Part shown: positions 29,433-38,988 of the stretch, one piece after another
Layout: every line of letters starts with the position of its first letter
Position numbering within the stretch: position 1 is the first letter of the stretch
Assembly: GCF_003432035.1 (NCBI RefSeq)
Contig: NZ_QOHO01000020.1
Location: 16,031-80,030 of the forward strand
DNA from: Lacrimispora amygdalina
GTDB lineage: Bacteria > Bacillota > Clostridia > Lachnospirales > Lachnospiraceae
DNA: 64,000 bases
Direction of reading: 5' to 3'
The notes under the pieces: generated by a model
Told to the model about the DNA's origin: nothing
What the model saw: the letters and a program-made list of their open reading frames with translations, nothing else
Databases searched by the model: none
Translations under genes and position numbers: made by a program

Positions 29433-31073
29433 ATGAAAAAAAGATTATTATATACCTGCCTTGCAGGTGTTGTTTCTGCAGCTCTTTTATCCGGGTGCCA
29501 GAAACAGGGCAGTAAAGAGGCTGCAGCAACCGGCAAAGAACAGGCAAACACAGAAGCGGCAGCAACGAAAGGATCTGAGGGGACGCCAAAGGATGAGCTG
29601 GTATTTGTAAACTTCCGTGATATCAGGGATTTAAATCCTCATCTGTACGCCGGAGAGATGTATGCCCAGGAAATGCTTTACGAGACTCTGGTCACGATAA
29701 CTGCTGACGGTTATGCGCCCTGCCTGGCAGAAAGCTGGAATATAAGCGAAGATGGAAAGACCTATACATTCAAAATCAGAAAGGGCGTTACCTTCTCTGA
29801 TGGTGAGGTGTGTGATGCCAATGCCATTAAGGCGAATTTTGATGCGATCATTGAAAACAAGGAACGTCATACATGGCTGGAAATGATGAATGTGCTGGTG
29901 GGAGTATCCGCACCTGATGCAGATACATTTGTCATTGAGCTTTCACAGCCGTATTACCCCATGCTGACAGAGCTGGGAGTTACAAGACCATTTGCAATGA
30001 TCTCTCCTAAGGCCATGAAAAACGGCAGTACAAAGGACGGTGTGGATGCTTATATCGGAACAGGCCCTTATGTACTGAAGGAATCTGTTACAGATGAATA
30101 TGCTGTGTTTGAGGCTAATGAAAACTACTGGGGTGAGAAACCGAAGGTGAAAAAGATAACCGTAAAGGTTATCCCGGACAACCAGACCCGTATTCTGGCA
30201 CTGGAAAAGGGTGAAATTGATTTAATCTTCGGTAAGAATATGATCGATGCTGATGCAGTGAACAAATATAAGGAAAGTGATAAGTTCTCTGTTTCCTTGT
30301 CTGATGCTACATCTACCAGACAGATTGTAATTAATACCACCAATGATATTTTAAAGGATAAGACTGTGCGTCAGGCGATTCAGCATGCCACTAACCGCCA
30401 GGCAATCTCAGACGGTATCTTTTACGGGCTGGAAAAACCCGCTGATACGCTGTATTCCAAGACAGTTCCTTACTGCAATATTGAATTGACTCCCTACGAG
30501 TTCAGCCAGGATAAGGCATCTGAGATGCTGGAAGAGAGCGGCTGGGTTATGGGAAACCAGAATGTGAGAGAAAAAGACGGAACGCCTCTTAAACTGACTC
30601 TTTTATACAACAGCGACAGTGTTACGGAAAAGACCATCGCAGAGTACCTTCAGTCTGAATATGGTAAGCTGGGAATCGGTCTGGAGATCAAAGGAGAAGA
30701 AGAACAGTCTTACCGTGACAACATGAAAGCAGGAAACTTTGACATGGTGTTTAACATCTGCTGGGGACTTCCTTATGATCCTCAGTCTTCCCTGGCTGGA
30801 ATGAGACAGCGGGTATACGGGGACTACGCAGCACAGCAGGGACTTGCGGACAAGGCGGAGATTGATAAGGCAATTACGGAAATCATGGTATCTACAGATG
30901 AAGAGAAGCGCCAGGAGCTGTACCGCTTTGTGCTGACCAGGCTTCATGAGGATGCGGTATATATCCCTCTTACCTATGAGTGTAATAAGGCAATCTACAG
31001 GTCAGATTTAAAAGGTGTTGGATTTACCCAGACCCAGTATGAAGTGCCCTTTGCCCAGATGTATTTTGAATAA
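29433..31073 (+). CDS. nikA: Nickel/peptide-type ABC transporter substrate-binding lipoprotein (NikA-like)
   Basis: A 546-residue lipoprotein with lipobox LSGC (Cys about 22) and an Ala/Glu-rich linker to residue 50. The SBP_bac_5 domain resembles E. coli NikA closely: LNPHLYAGEMYAQEMLYE, NENYWGEKPKVKKIT, VIPDNQTR and LADKAEIDKAI. NikA binds nickel through a small-molecule chelator, and related proteins bind opine metallophores or peptides, so the ligand could be any of these. It is first in a five-gene importer and is followed by an attenuator hairpin. Confidence 0.9.
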   Translation: MKKRLLYTCLAGVVSAALLSGCQKQGSKEAAATGKEQANTEAAATKGSEGTPKDELVFVNFRDIRDLNPHLYAGEMYAQEMLYETLVTITADGYAPCLAESWNISEDGKTYTFKIRKGVTFSDGEVCDANAIKANFDAIIENKERHTWLEMMNVLVGVSAPDADTFVIELSQPYYPMLTELGVTRPFAMISPKAMKNGSTKDGVDAYIGTGPYVLKESVTDEYAVFEANENYWGEKPKVKKITVKVIPDNQTRILALEKGEIDLIFGKNMIDADAVNKYKESDKFSVSLSDATSTRQIVINTTNDILKDKTVRQAIQHATNRQAISDGIFYGLEKPADTLYSKTVPYCNIELTPYEFSQDKASEMLEESGWVMGNQNVREKDGTPLKLTLLYNSDSVTEKTIAEYLQSEYGKLGIGLEIKGEEEQSYRDNMKAGNFDMVFNICWGLPYDPQSSLAGMRQRVYGDYAAQQGLADKAEIDKAITEIMVSTDEEKRQELYRFVLTRLHEDAVYIPLTYECNKAIYRSDLKGVGFTQTQYEVPFAQMYFE

Positions 31074-31089
31074 TTTCCGGGAGGGATTT

Positions 31090-31146
31090 AAAACATGGGA
31101 AATACCGGCTGCATGTTTGTCAGGCTGCCGGTTTCCCATGTTTTTT
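31090..31146 (+). terminator. Intrinsic terminator / attenuator between nikA and nikB
   Basis: An 18-bp stem (AAAACATGGGAAA, two-base bulge, CCGGC with GCCGG and TTTCCCATGTTTT) and a run of Ts. It lies within the operon and would raise binding-protein output over the membrane parts. Confidence 0.8.
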
Positions 31147-31179
31147 CATACCTTTCCCAGCTAAAATGGAGGCCTTATT

Positions 31180-32121
31180 ATGAAGTCCTATCTTGTGAAA
31201 CGAATCCTGTCAGCGATTCCCCTGCTGATCATGATTTCATTTTTGTGCTTTGTGTTTATAAATATGATTCCTTCCGATCCGGCAGAAGTAGCATTAAGAG
31301 TCCGCCAGACACCGGTTATTACGGAAGATGCCATTTTGCAGGTCAGGGAAGAACTGGGATTAAATGATCCCTATCTGATCCGGTATCTGCGCTGGGTGGG
31401 TAACTGCCTGAAGTTTGATTTCGGTGTCAGCTATACCAATCCATCCAGAACGGTTCTGGGGGAGATCTCCAGATGTTTTCCTGCTACATTTGTACTTGCC
31501 ATGTCTTCTCTGGTGATCGTTATCGTCTTAAGTCTCCCCATCGGTTTCTTTTGTGCTGTCTATAAGGACAGTCTGTTTGACCGGATTGTACGGGGGATTG
31601 TATTTATGACAACTGCCATGCCTGCGTACTGGGTGGGCCTTCTTATGATATGGCTCATCAGTATTAAGTGGGATCTGCTCCCTACCAGCGGAAGCGGCAG
31701 CATGAAACACTTAATTCTGCCTTCCATTACAGTAGCGCTCACCTATATTTCCACTTACATAAGGCTGATCCGTAACAACATGCTGGAAAATATGAAAGAA
31801 GATTACGTTTTGTATGCCAATGTAAGGGGATTAAAGCAGAGCACCATTCTGGTAAGACATATTTTAAAAAATTCCCTTCATACCTGTATAGTGGCTATTG
31901 GTATGAGTGTGCCCCAGCTCATGGCGGGAACTATTGTAGTGGAAAATGTATTTGCATGGCCCGGACTTGGAAAGCTGTGCATTGCATCTATATTCAACCG
32001 GGATTATCCGGTAATTCAGACCTATGTGCTTTTAATCGGAACACTGTTTGTGGTTTTTAACCTCTTGTTTGATATTATTCAAAGCATAGCTGATCCAAGA
32101 CTTCGAAGGGAGGTATCCTAA
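31180..32121 (+). CDS. nikB: Nickel/peptide ABC transporter permease (NikB/DppB-like)
   Basis: A 313-residue permease with six predicted spans. The N-terminus (VKRILSAIPLLIMISFLCFVFINMIPSDPAE, seen in part) is typical of DppB/OppB/NikB, and the EAA-like loop is YANVRGLKQSTILVRHILKNSL near residue 210. The start has AAATGGAGG upstream. It is followed by the second permease after one base. Confidence 0.92.
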   Translation: MKSYLVKRILSAIPLLIMISFLCFVFINMIPSDPAEVALRVRQTPVITEDAILQVREELGLNDPYLIRYLRWVGNCLKFDFGVSYTNPSRTVLGEISRCFPATFVLAMSSLVIVIVLSLPIGFFCAVYKDSLFDRIVRGIVFMTTAMPAYWVGLLMIWLISIKWDLLPTSGSGSMKHLILPSITVALTYISTYIRLIRNNMLENMKEDYVLYANVRGLKQSTILVRHILKNSLHTCIVAIGMSVPQLMAGTIVVENVFAWPGLGKLCIASIFNRDYPVIQTYVLLIGTLFVVFNLLFDIIQSIADPRLRREVS

Positions 32122-32122
32122 G

Positions 32123-32947
32123 ATGTGGAGACGTTTTCTGAAAAATAAAATGGCAGTGGTCATGATGGGATTTCTGGCTGTAATCGCTTTAGCGGGTGTA
32201 TTTGCTCCGCTTCTGGCTCCCAATGATCCATATGCAAATGATATTTTAAATAAATTTACAGGTATGAGTTTTCAGTATCCGTTAGGAACGGATCAGCTGG
32301 GGAGGTGTATTCTCTCCAGAATGATATACGGTATCCGGCCTACCTTGTTTTTATCTCTTCTGACCATGACAGGAACCATCGGACTTGGCTGTATCTTAGG
32401 ACTTCTTGCCGGATATTTCAGAGGACCGGTAGAGGAAATTATCATGAGAGCGGTGGATGTGATGATGTCATTTCCCAGCCAGATCATGGTATTTGCCGTG
32501 GTGGCTCTTTTAGGCGTGGATGTGCGCAATGTAATACTTGCCAATGTGCTGATTAAATGGGCATGGTACGCCAGAATGATTCGGACCAATGTTATGAAGT
32601 ACAGGGATAAAAATTTCGTTCTGTTTTCCAGATGCGTGGGCAGCGGAGAGCCGTTTATCCTCTTTCGCCACCTTCTTCCCAGCATTGCATCGGAAATGGC
32701 GGTTCTGGCCACACTGGATATCGGCTGGGCTATTTTAAATATCTCCACTCTTTCGTTTTTGGGACTTGGTGTTCAGGCGCCTTCACCGGAATGGGGAGCA
32801 ATGCTAAATGAGGCAAAGAATGTCATGACAACCAATCCGGTCCAGATGATTGCACCTGGCCTCGCCATAGTTATTGTAGTTGCCGCTTTTAATTTACTGG
32901 GAGATGCCCTGCGGGATGCCCTGGATCCGAAGGAGGTAGAAGTTTAA
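32123..32947 (+). CDS. nikC: Nickel/peptide ABC transporter permease (NikC/DppC-like)
   Basis: A 274-residue partner permease with the family hallmark FQYPLGTDQLGRCILSRMIYG in part (GTDQLGRC) near residue 55, FLGLGVQAPSPEWG near residue 215, and five to six spans. Its stop overlaps the start of the first ATPase gene by one base. Confidence 0.93.
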   Translation: MWRRFLKNKMAVVMMGFLAVIALAGVFAPLLAPNDPYANDILNKFTGMSFQYPLGTDQLGRCILSRMIYGIRPTLFLSLLTMTGTIGLGCILGLLAGYFRGPVEEIIMRAVDVMMSFPSQIMVFAVVALLGVDVRNVILANVLIKWAWYARMIRTNVMKYRDKNFVLFSRCVGSGEPFILFRHLLPSIASEMAVLATLDIGWAILNISTLSFLGLGVQAPSPEWGAMLNEAKNVMTTNPVQMIAPGLAIVIVVAAFNLLGDALRDALDPKEVEV

Positions 32948-33777
32948 TGGAGTCTGTTTTAGAGGTAAAGAACCTGGTGGTGGAACATTTAAGGAAGAAA
33001 CAGAAACAGACCATCATTAAAGGAATTGATTTTAAGGTCTTTCCGGGACAGTGCCTGGGAATTTTAGGAGAGAGCGGAAGCGGAAAAAGCATGAGCTTAA
33101 AAGCGGTCATGGGGCTTTTGGGAGCTGACTTTTCCGTAACAGGGGAAGCACTTTTCGGTGGAGAGAATCTGATTGGAAAGACCAGGGAACAACTTCGCCA
33201 GATCAGAGGAAAAAGAATCGCCATGATTCTGCAAAATCCCATGACCTGTTTTGATCCCCTCTACCGGATTGAAGACCAGCTGTCAGAAACCTACAGAGAG
33301 CATACAGAGCTGACCAGGAAGGAAATATATGAAAAAGCGCTGACAGTTCTTACCTCCATGCAGATAAAAAATCCGGAAGAAGCTGTTAAAAAATATCCAC
33401 ATCAGCTGAGCGGCGGAATGCTTCAGCGGATTATGATCGGTCTTGCCATGTCCATGGAGCCGGATCTTTTAATCGCTGATGAACCAACTACCGCCATTGA
33501 TGCAATTACCCAGTTTGAAATCATGAAGGAATTTATCCGGATAAAAAAAGAGTCCAATACAGCCATGATCTTCATCAGCCATGATTTGGGTGTGATCTCT
33601 GCAATCTCTGATGAGGTCCTTGTGCTGAATAACGGTAAAATGGCAGATCAGGGAACCTTCCGGCAGATTTATGAGCAGCCAAAGGACCCTTATACACGGC
33701 TTCTGGTAGAAAAAAAGAAGGCGGTTATGGATCAGTATCACAGGGCACTAGGAAGGAAAGGAGTGATGAGCCAATGA
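32947..33777 (+). CDS. nikD: ABC transporter ATP-binding protein (NikD/DppD-like)
   Basis: A 276-residue ATPase with Walker A GESGSGKSM, signature LSGGMLQRI and Walker B LLIADEPTTAID. At this length it is nearer NikD than the roughly 330-residue DppD/OppD, and I see no clear C-terminal iron-sulfur-type oligopeptide extension. It overlaps the next gene by four bases. Confidence 0.92.
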   Translation: MESVLEVKNLVVEHLRKKQKQTIIKGIDFKVFPGQCLGILGESGSGKSMSLKAVMGLLGADFSVTGEALFGGENLIGKTREQLRQIRGKRIAMILQNPMTCFDPLYRIEDQLSETYREHTELTRKEIYEKALTVLTSMQIKNPEEAVKKYPHQLSGGMLQRIMIGLAMSMEPDLLIADEPTTAIDAITQFEIMKEFIRIKKESNTAMIFISHDLGVISAISDEVLVLNNGKMADQGTFRQIYEQPKDPYTRLLVEKKKAVMDQYHRALGRKGVMSQ

Positions 33778-34559
33778 TAAAAGCAGAACATATTGATGTC
33801 AGTTTTAAAAAAGAAAACCAGACGACTCTGTTTGGCAGGGAGCGGCAGCAGGTACTCTTTGATGTATCTTTTGAGGTAAAAAAAGGCCAGTGCCTGGGCA
33901 TTCTGGGAGAGAGCGGAAGCGGGAAAAGTACTTTGGGAAGAGTTTTGTGCGGACTATTAAAGCCGGACAAAGGAAGTGTCCGCTTTGAGAGTGGAAAAAA
34001 AGCGGTAATTAGTGTCGTGTTTCAGGATTACTCCACATCCGCAAACCCCAGATTTACAGTAAAAAGCCTGATTGGAGAAGGGTTGATGGTAAAGGAAAAA
34101 AGGGAGAAAAAAACATTGAACCGAAAGGAAGAGACCAATCGGCTTTTAACGCTGGTGGGACTTGATGAAAGCTATTTACACAGACTTCCCCATGAACTCA
34201 GCGGCGGCCAGCTCCAGCGCGTCTGCATTGCCAGGGCACTGGCGGTGAATCCGGAGGTCATTTTGTTTGACGAAGCGATCAGCTCCTTAGATGCCCATAC
34301 CCAGGTGCAGATCATGGATCTGTTAAAGGAGATACAGGAGGAGAAAGGACTGACCTATATTTTCATTACTCATGACTTAACTTCTGTCACCTATTTATGC
34401 AGCCATGTGTTGTTTCTTTATAAAGGAAAAGCAGTTGAAGTCAGAGCGACAGAAGCGATCAGTGAGGTGAGCCATCCTTACGCACGGAAGCTGCTGGGGG
34501 CAATACTCGATGTAGGGGAAGTATATGAGCCGAAGGTTCCCGACCAGGCTGTTTCATAG
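33774..34559 (+). CDS. nikE: ABC transporter ATP-binding protein (NikE/DppF-like)
   Basis: A 261-residue second ATPase with Walker A GESGSGKST, signature LSGGQLQRV and Walker B VILFDEAISSLDA. It starts ATGA over the stop of nikD, showing tight coupling. It completes a five-subunit importer and is followed after 18 bases by an AstE-like hydrolase. Confidence 0.93.
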   Translation: MIKAEHIDVSFKKENQTTLFGRERQQVLFDVSFEVKKGQCLGILGESGSGKSTLGRVLCGLLKPDKGSVRFESGKKAVISVVFQDYSTSANPRFTVKSLIGEGLMVKEKREKKTLNRKEETNRLLTLVGLDESYLHRLPHELSGGQLQRVCIARALAVNPEVILFDEAISSLDAHTQVQIMDLLKEIQEEKGLTYIFITHDLTSVTYLCSHVLFLYKGKAVEVRATEAISEVSHPYARKLLGAILDVGEVYEPKVPDQAVS

Positions 34560-34577
34560 AAAGAGAGGAGAAAGAAC

Positions 34578-35537
34578 ATGTTTCAGACAGGAACCATGAA
34601 ACTGGAATCCGGTAAGCGGATAAAAGGCATGATGCAGGTGGAAAGCCATGATTTAAAGCTGCCAGTCTGTGCCGTATGCGGCTGTAAAGAGGGGCCGGTG
34701 GTTCTTATAACAGCCGGAATACATGGAGCGGAATACATCGGAATACAGACAGCCAGAGAATTGTCAAAGGAGCTTGATCCAAAAGAGATAAACGGAACCA
34801 TAGTGTTTCTTCTTGTGGCAAATCCCCAGGCAGCATTTTCCTATACCCGGCTTTTTGTTCCGGAAGACGGGAAGAATTTAAACCGGGCATTTCCTGGAAA
34901 AAAAGATGGGAGTCTTTCCGAAAAAATAGCTTATACCATAGAGCATGAGCTTCACAGCCAGGCAGATTATTACATAGATCTCCATGCAGGAGATACCCAC
35001 GAACAGGTAATGCCTTTTGTATATTATCCTGGTATAGCCAGGGAGGAAGTCATGGAAAAATCCAGAAAAATGGCTGAGGCCACAGGAATGAAGATTCGTG
35101 TGAAATCTTCTGCAGCCACTGGCTCCTATAATTACGCAGCAATTGAAGGTGTTCCGTCGATCCTGATGGAACGGGGAGGAGGAGGCAGCTTTACAAATGA
35201 GCAGCTTGCTTCCTATAAACGGGATGTGGTTAATGTTCTTTCGGCTCTTGGCGTTGTAAGCAAAGACCGGGAGGAGGAAAAAGATAATATTCAAAATGAA
35301 GTGGTAAATGCAGTCTACACGGATTCTCTGGCAGAAGGCTTCTGGCATCCGGCAAAACAGCCTGGTGAGTGGTTTTTAAAGGGAGATCTTTTGGGAACAG
35401 TGGAAGATGTGTGGGGAACACCTCTCCAGCTTTGCCATGCAGAGTTTGACGGAATCGTATTATATGAAACCACAGCCATGGGAGTGAGGGAAGGAGATTC
35501 CCTGATTGCTTATGGGGAATGCCGCCAGTTGTCATAA
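34578..35537 (+). CDS. Succinylglutamate desuccinylase/aspartoacylase (M14-like) zinc hydrolase
   Basis: A 319-residue metallohydrolase of the AstE/AspA branch of the M14 carboxypeptidase fold. Zinc ligands are His49 and Glu52 in GIHGAEY and His136 in DLHAGD; the NLNRAFPG motif near residue 103 binds the substrate carboxylate in this family. A C-terminal beta domain follows with AEFDGIVLYE near residue 295. It is the last gene of the nik-like operon, so it probably acts on the imported compound, for example removing an acyl group from an N-acyl amino acid, peptide or metallophore. The exact substrate is not readable. Confidence 0.85.
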   Translation: MFQTGTMKLESGKRIKGMMQVESHDLKLPVCAVCGCKEGPVVLITAGIHGAEYIGIQTARELSKELDPKEINGTIVFLLVANPQAAFSYTRLFVPEDGKNLNRAFPGKKDGSLSEKIAYTIEHELHSQADYYIDLHAGDTHEQVMPFVYYPGIAREEVMEKSRKMAEATGMKIRVKSSAATGSYNYAAIEGVPSILMERGGGGSFTNEQLASYKRDVVNVLSALGVVSKDREEEKDNIQNEVVNAVYTDSLAEGFWHPAKQPGEWFLKGDLLGTVEDVWGTPLQLCHAEFDGIVLYETTAMGVREGDSLIAYGECRQLS

Positions 35538-35557
35538 TCCGTCCAATGAGCTATAAT
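35529..35557 (+). promoter_or_regulatory. Promoter of topB
   Basis: TTGTCA, 17 bases, TATAAT, overlapping the stop codon of the preceding gene; about 25 bases of leader to the topB ATG. Confidence 0.75.
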
Positions 35558-35587
35558 AAAGAGAGAAATGCCATTTGGAGGAATAAA

Positions 35588-37795
35588 ATGAAATCTTTAA
35601 TTATAGCAGAGAAACCATCCGTCGCCCGGGATATTGCCCGGGTGCTTCATTGTACAAAGAATCAGGGGGGCGTTCTGGAAGGAAATGCCTATGTGATTAC
35701 CTGGGGGTTAGGCCATTTAGTCACTCTGGCAGACCCGGAGGATTACGATCCCAAATATAAGGAATGGAAGATGGAAGATCTACCCATGATGCCGGATCAG
35801 TTTAAGCTTGAGGTAATTAAGCAGACCGGTAAGCAGTACAGCGTGGTAAAAAAGCAGCTTCACAGAAATGATGTGGGGGAAATTATCATTGCAACCGATG
35901 CAGGCCGGGAAGGAGAACTGGTAGCGAGGCTGATTCTTGAAAAAGCTGGAAATAAAAAACCGATTAAGCGGCTTTGGATCTCTTCTGTCACAGATAAAGC
36001 CATCAAAGAAGGCTTTGCCCGATTAAAGGACGGTCATGAATACGACAATCTCTACGATGCAGCCATGTGCCGTGCAGAAGCGGACTGGCTGGTGGGAATC
36101 AATGCAACCAGAGCTCTGACCTGCAAATACAATGCCCAGTTAAGCTGCGGGCGTGTCCAGACACCAACCTTAGCCATGATAGCAAGGAGAGAGGAAGAAA
36201 TTAAAAGCTTTGTTCCGAAGCCCTATTACGGCATTACGGCAAAGGCTTCCCAGCCGGCACTCACATTTATCTGGCGGGATGAAAAGTCGAAAAGTTACCG
36301 TTCTTTTGACCGGGAGCGGTTAGAAGGGCTGTTAAAGCAGATGAATTCCTGTAAAGATGGTGTAATCACTGAGGTGAAAAGCACTCCGAAAAAGAGTTTC
36401 GCTCCCCAGCTGTATGACTTAACGGAACTTCAGCGGGAAGCAAACCGGAAGTTTAACTATTCTGCAAAAGAGACCCTTAATATCATGCAGAGACTGTATG
36501 AGAATCATAAAGTACTGACCTATCCCAGAACGGATTCCCGGTATTTAAGCTCCGACATTGTCCCCTCTATAAAAGAAAGGCTGGAGGCCTGCGGCGTGGG
36601 ACCTTACAGAAAGCTTGCAGGGAAATTATACAATGTGAAGATTGAAGCGAAACCCTATTTTGTAGATGATAAAAAGGTATCCGATCATCATGCCATCATT
36701 CCCACCGAGCAGTTTGTCCAGCTGGATCATATGACGATAGATGAGAGAAGAGTTTATGATCTGGTAGTGAGAAGGTTTCTTGCAGTTTTATATCCCCCAT
36801 TTGAGTACGAGCAGACAGAGCTTGAGGTGCTGATAGGAGGGGAGACTCTGGTTGCAAGGGGAAAAACGGTAAAGGCACCGGGATGGAAAGAAGTTTATGA
36901 AACACCCGACGAAGATGAGGATGAAGAACAGGAATTAAAAGAACAGAATCTTCCTTCTGTAAAAAAAGGTGATCTGGTCAAAGGCATCTCGCTGGCGCTG
37001 ACGGAAGGAAAGACAAAGCCTCCCGCTCCATTTAATGAGGCGACTCTCCTTTCAGCCATGGAAAACCCTGTTTCCTACCTGGAGACAAAAGACCGGGATA
37101 TGGCGAAAACTCTGGGAGAAACAGGTGGTCTTGGGACTGTGGCAACCAGAGCTGATATCATAGAAAAGCTCTTTTCCAGCTTTCTTCTTGAGAAAAGAGG
37201 AAAGGATATATTCCTGACATCAAAGGCGAAGCAGCTTCTCACTCTGGTACCGGAGGATTTAAAAAAGCCGGAGCTCACTGCTGACTGGGAAATGAAGCTG
37301 TCCGCCATCGCGGCCGGGAAACTGAAGCGCGGCTCCTTTATGAAGGATATCAGACTGTATTCAGAAGAATTAATTCAGATGATCAAGACCGGAGAAGGAA
37401 ACTTCCGCCATGATAATCTGACCAATACCAAATGTCCCGTCTGTGGAAAACGAATGCTTTCTGTCAAAGGAAAAAACGGTGAGATGTTAGTCTGTCAGGA
37501 CCGGGAATGCGGGCACCGGGAAGTGGTTTCAAGAACCAGCAACGCCAGATGCCCGGTCTGCCATAAAAAGCTGGAGCTGAAAGGAAAAGGGGATGGCCAG
37601 ATCTTTGTCTGCAGATGCGGATATAAGGAAAAGCTGACTGCCTTTAAAGAGCGCCGGACGAAAGAAGGTGCCGGAGTTTCCAAAAAGGATGTGGCAAAAT
37701 ATTTAAATAAGCAGAAAAATGAGGCCGCTGAGCCAATCAATTCTCCTTTTGCGGATGCGTTTGCAAAGTTGAATTTAGGGGGAGAAAAAGACTGA
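35588..37795 (+). CDS. topB: DNA topoisomerase III (type IA)
   Basis: A 735-residue topoisomerase. The TOPRIM domain opens with SLIIAEKPSVARDIARVL; ATDAGREGEL carries the metal-binding acidic residues. The catalytic tyrosine is Tyr312 in LTYPRTDSRYL. Two C-terminal zinc ribbons are visible, with CPVCGKRML near residue 617 and CPVCHKKLE near residue 655. The ATG at 35588 behind TTGGAGG is chosen over an upstream in-frame ATG inside the promoter. It relaxes negative supercoils and decatenates DNA. It is unrelated to its neighbours and has its own promoter. Confidence 0.96.
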   Translation: MKSLIIAEKPSVARDIARVLHCTKNQGGVLEGNAYVITWGLGHLVTLADPEDYDPKYKEWKMEDLPMMPDQFKLEVIKQTGKQYSVVKKQLHRNDVGEIIIATDAGREGELVARLILEKAGNKKPIKRLWISSVTDKAIKEGFARLKDGHEYDNLYDAAMCRAEADWLVGINATRALTCKYNAQLSCGRVQTPTLAMIARREEEIKSFVPKPYYGITAKASQPALTFIWRDEKSKSYRSFDRERLEGLLKQMNSCKDGVITEVKSTPKKSFAPQLYDLTELQREANRKFNYSAKETLNIMQRLYENHKVLTYPRTDSRYLSSDIVPSIKERLEACGVGPYRKLAGKLYNVKIEAKPYFVDDKKVSDHHAIIPTEQFVQLDHMTIDERRVYDLVVRRFLAVLYPPFEYEQTELEVLIGGETLVARGKTVKAPGWKEVYETPDEDEDEEQELKEQNLPSVKKGDLVKGISLALTEGKTKPPAPFNEATLLSAMENPVSYLETKDRDMAKTLGETGGLGTVATRADIIEKLFSSFLLEKRGKDIFLTSKAKQLLTLVPEDLKKPELTADWEMKLSAIAAGKLKRGSFMKDIRLYSEELIQMIKTGEGNFRHDNLTNTKCPVCGKRMLSVKGKNGEMLVCQDRECGHREVVSRTSNARCPVCHKKLELKGKGDGQIFVCRCGYKEKLTAFKERRTKEGAGVSKKDVAKYLNKQKNEAAEPINSPFADAFAKLNLGGEKD

Positions 37796-37812
37796 CAGAG
37801 TCTCAATGGATG

Positions 37813-37840
37813 CCGGAAGGAAACTTTATTTTCTTTCCGG
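37813..37840 (+). terminator. Possible terminator after topB
   Basis: An 11-bp stem (CCGGAAGGAAA with TTTCTTTCCGG, one G-T) with a weak T-rich tail. Confidence 0.5.
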
Positions 37841-37885
37841 TATTTCTAATTATGAAAAGTTTTTTACATACTTTGGTAAAAGTTT

Positions 37886-37935
37886 AGTAAAATTTTACTT
37901 TGCTTATTGACGGTGACATGGACTGTCATTATAAT
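37886..37935 (+). promoter_or_regulatory. Promoter and putative operators of the lacI-phn operon
   Basis: TTGACG (37907), 17 bases, TATAAT (37930-37935). A perfect 14-bp palindrome AGTAAAATTTTACT lies at 37886-37899, just upstream of the -35, and a second dyad TGACA-tggac-TGTCA (37914-37928) fills the spacer. Both are candidate sites for the LacI-type protein encoded next, implying autoregulation. Confidence 0.65.
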
Positions 37936-37961
37936 GAATTTGAAAGGTGAGGATATAGATT

Positions 37962-38936
37962 ATGGCTACGATTAAAGAGATTTCAAAGCTTGCGGGTGTT
38001 TCAGCCGCTGCGGTGTCCCGGGTTCTGAACCAGGATGATACCATTGCGGTAAGTCCGGAGGTAAAAAAAAGGATATTTAAAATTGCCCACGAATTAAAAT
38101 ATGTCCCACCCAGAATGCGTCACGCGCAGAAAAAGAAAGAAATTGTCATAGGAGTGGCTGACTGGCATATTATCCGCAAGGACAGAGCAAACATCAGGCT
38201 TTCCTCCCTGGACTTAATTGTAAAGTCCATGTCCGGAAAGCAGGAAGTCAAATTCTGCCGCCTTGATAAGAATCAGCCGGGTCAATATGACGGGATTATG
38301 GCTTTCGGTGTTTTTTCCCAGGAAGAGATGGAGTTTTTAAGAATGCAGAGCTATTCCATTGTATTTATTAACTCGGATCCCAAGAATTATGAGTATGACA
38401 GCATTGTTATGGATTTTACAAAGGGAATCCATGAGATGCTTGATTACCTTATGGTGCGGAAAAAGTACCGCTCTGTCGGCTTTATAGGCGGTCTTTATGA
38501 AGAAGGACAGGTAAAGATCGGTTACCGGAGACTGGAGGGAATCCGGGCTTCCTTTACTGAGAGCGGCTATTATGAAGAGGAGAATTTCTACATTGGCGAC
38601 ATCAGCCGGGAAAGCGGCTATGAGCTGGCTAAGAAAGCCATTGAATCGGGTCATCTGCCTGAAGCTGTTTTATTAGGCAGTGAAGAAGTTGCGGAAGGAG
38701 CTCTGGAAGCATTTCAGGATGCAGGACTTCGTGTGCCCAAGGATATTGCAGTGGTCATCTACAAGGACATTGAGACCATTGAGTCCAAATGGCCCACCTA
38801 TACCAAAGTCCGTATGTTTCCTGATATTGTATGGCAGACTGCCATCAAACTTTTACTGGAACAGATTACAGAGGGCCGGAAAGACAACATGACAATTTTT
38901 CTCCCCACCAAGCTGGAGGTGGGAGACAGCGCGTAA
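37962..38936 (+). CDS. LacI/GalR-family transcriptional regulator
   Basis: A 324-residue repressor. The N-terminal LacI helix-turn-helix and hinge are clear (TIKEISKLAGVSAAAVSRVLN, seen in part), followed by a periplasmic-binding-protein-like effector domain (RSVGFIGGLYEEGQVKIGYRR in part). It is first in line with phnDCEE and the phosphoesterase, 52 bases before phnD with no terminator. LacI proteins usually sense sugars or nucleosides, so the cargo of this importer may be an organophosphate such as a sugar or nucleoside phosphate; that is inference. Confidence 0.9.
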   Translation: MATIKEISKLAGVSAAAVSRVLNQDDTIAVSPEVKKRIFKIAHELKYVPPRMRHAQKKKEIVIGVADWHIIRKDRANIRLSSLDLIVKSMSGKQEVKFCRLDKNQPGQYDGIMAFGVFSQEEMEFLRMQSYSIVFINSDPKNYEYDSIVMDFTKGIHEMLDYLMVRKKYRSVGFIGGLYEEGQVKIGYRRLEGIRASFTESGYYEEENFYIGDISRESGYELAKKAIESGHLPEAVLLGSEEVAEGALEAFQDAGLRVPKDIAVVIYKDIETIESKWPTYTKVRMFPDIVWQTAIKLLLEQITEGRKDNMTIFLPTKLEVGDSA

Positions 38937-38988
38937 TGCCTCATGATCCCAAGAAAAAACCGATGAATCACACGAAAAGGAGAGCAGT

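Noticed and set aside
31095..31367. A 90-residue open frame between nikA and nikB
   Set aside because: It runs through the attenuator hairpin and overlaps the start of nikB in another frame; no ribosome binding site.
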